Source: Anodontia alba
Lineage: Eukaryota > Mollusca > Bivalvia > Lucinida > Lucinidae
Direction of reading: 5' to 3'
DNA: 64,000 nt
NCBI GenBank assembly: GCA_964016985.1
Contig: OZ024828.1
Coordinates: 4,985,701-5,049,700, forward strand
Part shown: positions 58,108-64,000 of the stretch, piece by piece
Layout: each line of letters opens with the position of its first letter
How positions within the stretch are numbered: position 1 is the stretch's first letter
Program-made: the position numbers and the translations under genes
Notes under the pieces: generated by a model
Databases searched by the model: none
What the model saw: the letters and a program-made list of their open reading frames with translations, nothing else
What the model was told of the DNA's origin: nothing

Positions 58108-58457
58108 AGGTAACAAGCAGTGCAATTTAAATAGTGAATTATATTACCCTAAAGCTCTAACAGTTTTATGTCGCAACGCATTTGAAGTGTGGCTTATTTC
58201 TTTTATAAAAGTATAAATGAAGTTACTCAGGAGGAAATGCCACAGTCATGAAGCACAGACTTCCCGAGGCACCGAACGAAGAACAAATGAAGAACACACG
58301 TTGACAAGTCACAACGACACAGTTGCAAAAACGGACATAAAAAGAAGAATCGCAGCAGACGACATTGCCATCTTGGAACCGTCCTGACAGGAGTTTACTC
58401 GATCAAAAATCTCGCCCTTAACCCATTCCAGTGTGGAGACCCCTAAAAGGGTATTTG

Positions 58458-58526
58458 GCAAACAGTGCAGACCCAGATCAGGCGCCGCAGAACGCGGCGT
58501 CTGATAAGGGTCTCCACTGTTTTGCA
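58458..58526. repeat. Family C hairpin
   Basis: GCAAACAGTGCAGACCCAGA ... GGGTCTCCACTGTTTTGC with a GCGCCGCAGAACGCGGCGTC centre. Confidence 0.78.
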
Positions 58527-58611
58527 AATATTCAACCATTATTCTCTAGGAATATTTAAATCATATAGCCTGACATAACTAAATCGATTAGAATCTTCCA
58601 ATATATATTTT

Positions 58612-58800
58612 TGTTGCGGTTTTACGGTCCAGTCGACCCACTAGAGTCATGTCGAGTGCGGTCAGTTTACCTAACCACATGTTTACCGGGCAGGATTAGT
58701 CCTCTGAGCGGTTAAGCAGTATTGTGCACATTCTTTCACCAGAACCTGACAACTGCCCTTCTTGAATCAGCGGAAGGGAGAAAATAACCGTAGAAAATAT
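58612..58800 (-). repeat. SINE-like 3' domain, inverted
   Basis: On the minus strand CCCTTCCGCTGATTCAAGAA leads to GGACCGTAAAACCGCAACAA and an A-rich end, as in 22748-22925. Confidence 0.5.
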
Positions 58801-59070
58801 TTCATGATCAATCTCCACGAAAGAATGTTGCCGACCGGTGGGGGTCGAAACCGCTAAGTGTTAAAACGATTTTACTGTTACCTAATCTTCATCCCAGGTT
58901 CAAATGTTGTAAAAAAAAAAAAAAAAAAAAAAGTCACAGTCACAGCCAGAGCGGAAAACAAACTCTAGTTGACCCACCCACCCCCCACCCCCCCCCCCTC
59001 CCACCCGAAAAAAAAAATGCGACACAATAAAGTAGAGGGCTCATTGGCAATCGAAATCGCGTTCTGCGGC

Positions 59071-59397
59071 CAGGGGCGGATCCAGGAGGATTTCTGAAGG
59101 GGTTCACTTTATTCATATCACCGTACTTAATCTACATTTTTGGACAGACAGGCCTGAGCAAACAGTGTATACCCAGATCAGACGCTGTGGATGATGGAAC
59201 TACACTGTTTGCCACTCACTCAGTAATTACACACAATCACAGCTAGTAAAATGGACTTGTTGAAGAGAAGTATAAGGAAAAGTGTCCTAAAGTTTTTGAA
59301 ATTTTGAATCAAGGGGTGAGGGTCGACTGAACCCTCCGCCCCCCGCCCCCCCCCCGCCCCCCCGCCCCACCCCGAGCCCCCTCTGAATCCGCCCCTG
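59071..59397. mobile_element. hAT-like MITE
   Basis: CAGGGGCGGATCCAGG at left and CTGAATCCGCCCCTG at right are the usual ends of many hAT MITEs. No matching 8-bp duplication is visible. A family C remnant and a long C-run lie inside. Confidence 0.65.
59156..59212. repeat. Family C hairpin remnant inside the hAT-like MITE
   Basis: AACAGTGTATACCCAGATCA at left and CTACACTGTTTGCC at right; the right inner arm is deleted. Confidence 0.6.
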
Positions 59398-59741
59398 GTC
59401 TGATATCTGGGTATGCACTATTTGCCAGTCTCTTTTGGGGAAGTGGGGTGGGGGCGGGGTATCCAGACTAAAAAAGGCTGATGTCACATTCTGGATGGAT
59501 GCAGCCGCCATAATTTTAATCAAAGGGAAGCAATTGATGTAGGACAAAACTATAACGCACTTGATTACCATATTTTTTTTTTTCAAATTTGCAGTGAAAA
59601 GCTGCTCAATAATTTCAGATTTCCCTGACAGACTAAAATTAAAACCAAGAACCTTCACAAACTGAGCAAATCCTATGCGATACCTTGGGATACCTAGTAA
59701 ACGCACTTGTTTTTGCTTTTATTCGTCTTCTTCTTCTTATT

Positions 59742-59744
<3 letters not shown>

Positions 59745-59777
<33 letters not shown>

Positions 59778-59779
59778 TT
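59745..59779. repeat. (TTTA)n microsatellite
   Basis: About nine TTTA units after an ATTATT stretch. Confidence 0.9.
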
Positions 59780-59953
59780 TCGTTGTTGTTTTTATTTTCC
59801 AAATAAAAGGAGAAATCTTAGAGTACAGGTCACTGGATAAAGCCATGATTCTGAATTTAGATGAAAAAGAGCAGACATAGTGCTCCACATTCACAGATAA
59901 GGGGAACGGGTACACTTTAATGGGGTGGGTGGCTGTCAATATTGACGTCTGAT

Positions 59954-60240
59954 ATCACGAAAACACCTTTATAATGTTGACCCCCTTAAACCCCACTTTT
60001 ATATAGTAAAACTGGGGTTTACAGGGATATACATTATTTTTTCTTATTTCTGCTCAAAACATAGATTCTGGGTACTCGTAAGAACCGCCTCACCGAGGCG
60101 GTTCTAACGAGTACCCACTCTATGTTTTGAGCAGAAATATGAAAAATATCAGAAGTTTTATCTGAAAACTTTCAGGGTTTTGGGGGGGGGGGGGGTTAGT
60201 TAAATTTTCAATATATTTGAATAGGCGTGTTTTCGTATTG
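59954..60240 (+). mobile_element. Family A snap-back element
   Basis: X-to-Y orientation. A G-run (60180-60195) has expanded in the Y half. Confidence 0.83.
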
Positions 60241-60989
60241 GATTAGAGACTGTTTGTCACTTAGGTTTTCAGACATATCAATAAGTAGTTAACTGGACCT
60301 GTTCAAAGGTTAAGGTAAATATGGTAAAGATTTATGGTGTCCAAATACTTACGGTAAATACGGTAAATTAAAGACATGGCTTTTAAGATGTGAATGCGCA
60401 GAAAAATTGCACAAGCTATAGGCGAACAGCGAAAGCCAAGACCGCCCCATGCTTTCACGCAAGACTGATCAGGACATTCACTATAAGCACAGGCAGTGTT
60501 TAAATAGTGCGGCCATGTTTATTTTATTTATTTATACAATATTTAAAGAGGATACACAATTAGCTTCAAAAGCTAGTCTACCTTGTGGTCCTCTATAACA
60601 TACAAATATAAAATACATACAAATATATACATTAAAATGACACAGCATTGTAACACAGAAAGATACTAATATGCAAATAGATTTACAAACAATAAAACTA
60701 AAAGTATATGATAAATGTTTAGAACAAAATTAAAATTTAATTTCATAAGAGATATCCATGAGACTTTGCATCATGCAGGGCACATAAAACCATAAAACTG
60801 CGTCATGGGCATGTTAGCTAGTAAAAGGTAATATGTTCTTGTTTTTTTTTTGTTTTTTGTTTTTTTGTTTTGTTTTGTTTTTTTGAAACGTATCACATAG
60901 TAAGATGTAGCCATAAAGAAGAACACGCACCACACGCACAATAGTATCGGAAGGTGCACCGGAACGTTACGAAGAGTCTCTCATCAACT
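60241..60989. other. No gene recognised
   Basis: AT-rich with a TTTTG run at 60840-60885. No motif. Confidence 0.55.
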
Positions 60990-61180
60990 TGATATGAGCC
61001 AACTCGGTTCCGACCGAGCCATTCATACAGGCACCGTACCGAAATCCGATGGTCGAGGGTATGCGGCGGAAACGAATGTCCAAACAGCATGCCGCTCACA
61101 CCGGGACCCGCCACGGTGACATATTAGGCACAGCCGATACAGAGCAGGCCCTAAGTGTGCGTGAGGTGTGAGATGGAGCA
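60990..61180. repeat. Dispersed repeat shared with 23560-23935
   Basis: GTACCGAAATCCGATGGTCG, GGCGGAAACGAATGTCCAAA and CACAGCCGATACAGAGCAG match the first region. Confidence 0.5.
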
Positions 61181-61629
61181 GCATCCCAGAAATGTGCAGG
61201 CCGGTCTAGTCTATCCGCTGCGTTTGTCGCATGCTGGAAGGCTTTGCAGTACGCTTTGTCAAGGTATTTTTTGTTTTTTGTTTGTTTTGTTTTGTTTTTT
61301 TTATCTAGTAATAGAATGAAAAAAAAATAGTAAAGTGGGCCAAATGACAATTAAAACATCAATAAATCCTTTAAATACCAACAAGTAACATTTTAAACTG
61401 TGTGCATTAAATGCAAAATAATGAAAATAAAAATGTTAATCAAAAAGTCTCTCTTTGTAGGCTGTTTGAATGCGCTATCAAGCGCTGGGTTCTAGAGGAA
61501 AAAGTTTGAATGTTTCAGGCTGATCTTGGCCTTCGCTGTCCGCATATGCCCGAAGACACGTTTTCGCATGTTGCGACCCATACAGAAGCTGAATTCTTAT
61601 TCCCTGCTTAACGGATCACAAACTTGGCA

Positions 61630-61661
<32 letters not shown>
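61630..61661. repeat. A-tract
   Basis: About 32 As after GGCAC. Could be a retroposon tail, but no body is recognised. Confidence 0.85.
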
Positions 61662-61663
<2 letters not shown>

Positions 61664-61769
61664 AATAAATTACCAAAAATAAAGGCTACCTGGCTACCTC
61701 TCATATATTCGTGACGTAATAAAAACATCTTGTTTGATGATTTGGTGTTTGTTGTTCCTTTCAATATTC

Positions 61770-62203
61770 TTTAAGCCATATCGAGACGATGGAAGGGTGA
61801 TGATGAAAAGGCTCGGTGCAATGAAACGCTGTACTTTCATGAGCTGAATTCCGCCTTCAGCGGAATTTGAACCCGAGACCTCTTGATCCCATTACGAAAA
61901 CACGCATATTCAAATATATTGAAAATTTCACCAGCAAAAACTGAAAATTTTCAGATAAAAAATCTGATATGTTTCATATTTCTGCTTAAAACATAAATTG
62001 TGGGTACTCGTTAGAACCGCCTCGCCGAGGCGGTTCTAACGAGTACCCACAATCTATGTTTTTGAGCAGAACTAAGAAAAAATAATGTATACCCCTGTTA
62101 ACTCCAGTTTTACTATATAAAAGTGGGGGTTAAGGGGTTCAAAATATATAGATATGTTTTTGTGATGTGAAGTCCGGTGAGCTAACTACTTGGCCTCCCG
62201 GAC
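61770..62203 (-). repeat. tRNA-derived SINE split by a family A element
   Basis: On the minus strand GTCCGGGAGGCCAAGTAGTT (box A-like) begins the unit. After the family A insertion, GGTCTCGGGTTCAAATTCCG (box B GGTTCAAATTCC) follows. This is a Ser/Leu-like tRNA head; the body extends to about 61770. Confidence 0.6.
61890..62167 (-). mobile_element. Family A element inserted in a tRNA-like SINE head
   Basis: Y-to-X orientation. It separates the box A-like and box B-like parts of a minus-strand SINE (61770-62203). Confidence 0.85.
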
Positions 62204-62308
62204 GCGTCTGACCAAGTTGGAATGATAAGAAATGAATTTTTATCAACGCGTCAATGCCAGCGAATCGCTCAGTTAACGTTGGGGCTTTTATTCAGTTTGT
62301 GAGTGCTT

Positions 62309-62414
62309 CTCAGTAAGCATTCTTATAAATTTATAGCGGGCCGTTATCGGCCCGTCAGGGCAGCTGACGGGTCGATAACGGCCCGCTATAGATTTATAAA
62401 GAATGCTAGCTGGG
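62309..62414. mobile_element. Family B hairpin, diverged subfamily
   Basis: Arms TAAGCATTCTTATAAATTTA and AAGAATGCTAGCTGGG with a GGGCCGTTATCGGCCCGTCA core. Same subfamily as 58002-58107. Confidence 0.8.
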
Positions 62415-62879
62415 TTCGCCGGCGGTTACTGAGTGATACGTCTGCGTTTATAGATCGATCAAATCTACACAAAAAAAAATGAAATTCATTCCAATTAAAT
62501 ATGAAATCAAAAGATTCAATAATCGTCGCAAAACTGTACAGCTTACCTATGTATTCATCCATGAAAATAGCAAAATTTAATGTGCAACTTGAAAAAAAAA
62601 TGGCCCTTGTGTTATCAAAGATTTCATTGTCCACTTAGATGGAAAACTAGGCGATTGAAGACCTTGACCAACCATACATTTTAATAAAAAGAAATAATCA
62701 AAATCGGATGAAAAATAAAAAAAAGTAGTTATCGAGGCTTAAATATTTCGAAATTATTTTATGGGCGCCGCCAATCCGAACATTTAATGATATTTTATAA
62801 CGTCATAAATCCCTAGTAAATATGCAAAACCTAAATACATAATGTTTGCAGCGGTTGTTTACCTCTGTATTTGTATACG

Positions 62880-63035
62880 TAACTTCTCTAGACATGTACT
62901 GACATATCGAGCCGATCGTTCATCAAAGATGGGAGAAAACCGGAGAACCCGGCAACCACCTGATCATCCTTAAGAAGAACTTGGCTTTCCACATGTGACC
63001 CAAGCAAGGCTCGAACCACAGCGGTGAGAAACCTA
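62880..63035 (-). repeat. SINE-like fragment
   Basis: The minus strand has GTGGTTCGAGCCTTGC (box B-like) and, downstream, GCCGGGTTCTCCGGTTTTCT with CCCAT, a stretch common in mollusc SINEs. Family recognition is from memory. Confidence 0.45.
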
Positions 63036-63404
63036 ATGGATTAAATATTCAAAAGGGCGCTACCCTTGACCAATTTATTAAAACCTTTAAACGTCATTAA
63101 CTTAACTATTATTCGATTTCGATCAAAGTTGCATCGAAATGCATGTCTTGTCAAGAGCTTTTATTTCAGACACTAACTTTGCTTTTCCCTTTAAAGAATC
63201 TAGTGATTCTGTAAGTGGACAGCGGAAGTCCTGATCAGACCGCGCGGATAATAACATTAGAAACTCCTTCTTCTTCTTTTTTTTTCTTTGAGATTATGGC
63301 ACTCCCTTAGTCACTGAGGATTATTTGCCATGCGCTAGAATATTTACAAAGAAATGAAATTGGTGCCAAAAGTAGTTTAAAGGACTATACAGAGAGAATT
63401 AAAA

Positions 63405-63770
63405 TTATTTACAGGGATGAACATTTAGTTGAGGATAGAGATGAGTACAGGAACAGTGAGGGAGCTCTTGAAGCTCTCTACCGTTTCAGCTGTAGTGACA
63501 GAAGTGGGAAGCTGGTTCCACTGTGTAACTGTATTGAGATAGAAAGCGTATCTGTATATGTCCTTGTTGGTCTGTATGTGTTTGTAACAGTTTGGATTCG
63601 CATTTCTAGTTCTAGGGTCTACATGGAAGAGAAGGTATGTAGGGTAGATAGCAACCTGGAAGTTTACACTTTTATAAAACATGATAGATAAGTCTGGCTC
63701 TCAGTCTACTAGTTTGGAGCACTGGCCAGTCTAGGTCAAACTTAGTAGCCTCTTGAATTCTTTCTCCGAC
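63405..63770 (-). pseudogene. LINE RT C-terminal fragment
   Basis: The minus strand gives LDWPVLQTSRLRARLI, then after a one-base shift MFYKSVNFQVAIYPTYLL. DPRTRNANPN and FYLNTVTQWNQLPTSVTTAE then lead to ESFKSSL. The RxR, F..T...WN.LP and E.FK..L pattern is the usual C-terminal tail of CR1/L2-type LINE ORF2 proteins. It is 5' truncated, as most LINE copies are. Confidence 0.7.
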
Positions 63771-64000
63771 AGGTGCTCGCAGGTGTAATTAATATTAAGT
63801 ATATGATAAATATTACCCATAGAAACAAAAAGCGCGTATGAAAATTGGAATCTCGGAAAATCGGAGACTCTTCACATGACAGCAATATAGCCCTACACGC
63901 ATAAAAGATAAATCTGTTTAGGGACCGGTCTTTAATTATGACCGGGCGCGGGGAGGGGAATGGTAAAAAGCAGGGGCGGGGCTATAATATGTTGCTAGGA

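Larger units (their letters stand above)
57490..58140 (+). repeat. Nested region: ~50-bp direct repeats each interrupted by another element
   Basis: Left member: TTAATGGCTTGTCAT (ends 57504), family A, then TATGCGGCAAGCTA...AGTGCAATTTAA (57783-57817). Right member: TTAATGGCTTGTTATATGCG...GAGCTAG (57974-58001), family B, then AGGTAACAAGCAGTGCAATTTAA (to ~58131). Confidence 0.65.

Noticed and set aside
59287..59706. Minus-strand 139-codon frame with glycine-rich tail
   Set aside because: The glycine run is the C-run of the hAT-like MITE; no motif elsewhere.
17841..62167. Regularly recurring palindromes as a CRISPR array or as bacterial terminators
   Set aside because: They are dispersed, in both orientations, hundreds to thousands of bases apart, in a eukaryotic genome with introns and SINEs.

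Overview
This is eukaryotic, animal DNA. It is AT-rich, has spliced genes with long introns, many simple repeats, and is packed with short palindromic (foldback/MITE-like) repeats. The only host gene I can support is a Pox neuro-type Pax gene. Together with the retroelement and SINE style this suggests a lophotrochozoan, most likely a bivalve mollusc. The species cannot be fixed from the sequence alone.

Layout: 1-4.8 kb is a retroelement graveyard. It holds two decayed reverse-transcriptase copies of one Penelope-like-looking type (the second split by a later repeat insertion), a minus-strand LINE RT fragment, and several copies of a ~300-530 bp dispersed repeat ending in a T-run (called R1 here). 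From 5 to 24 kb there is no host gene, only dispersed palindromic elements of several families, a pogo-like MITE, two long (AT)n tracts and a small LINE fragment. A diverged 24-bp minisatellite occupies about 24.8-26.2 kb, with an outlying block to 26.6 kb.

The Poxn gene runs on the plus strand from about 28.1 to 57.0 kb in four coding exons: 28197-28209, 44899-45119, 45967-46414 and 56555-56937. The exons join in consistent phases (1, 0, 1) to give 354 codons. They encode a paired domain, an octapeptide-like motif, a basic NLS-like stretch and no homeodomain. Introns of 16.7, 0.85 and 10.1 kb are filled with repeats. The first intron also holds a 200-N scaffold gap whose two edges overlap in sequence. 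From 57 to 64 kb there are more palindromic elements, a hAT-like MITE, SINE-like sequences and a LINE RT C-terminal fragment on the minus strand.

The main unexplained signal is a family of about 28 snap-back elements (family A). Each has CATYACGAAAACA inverted ends, two unlike halves and a nearly perfect central palindrome. Two copies are abutted on both sides by direct repeats of 42 and about 43 bp, far longer than normal transposon target duplications. An element of a second palindromic family is flanked by a ~50 bp repeat.
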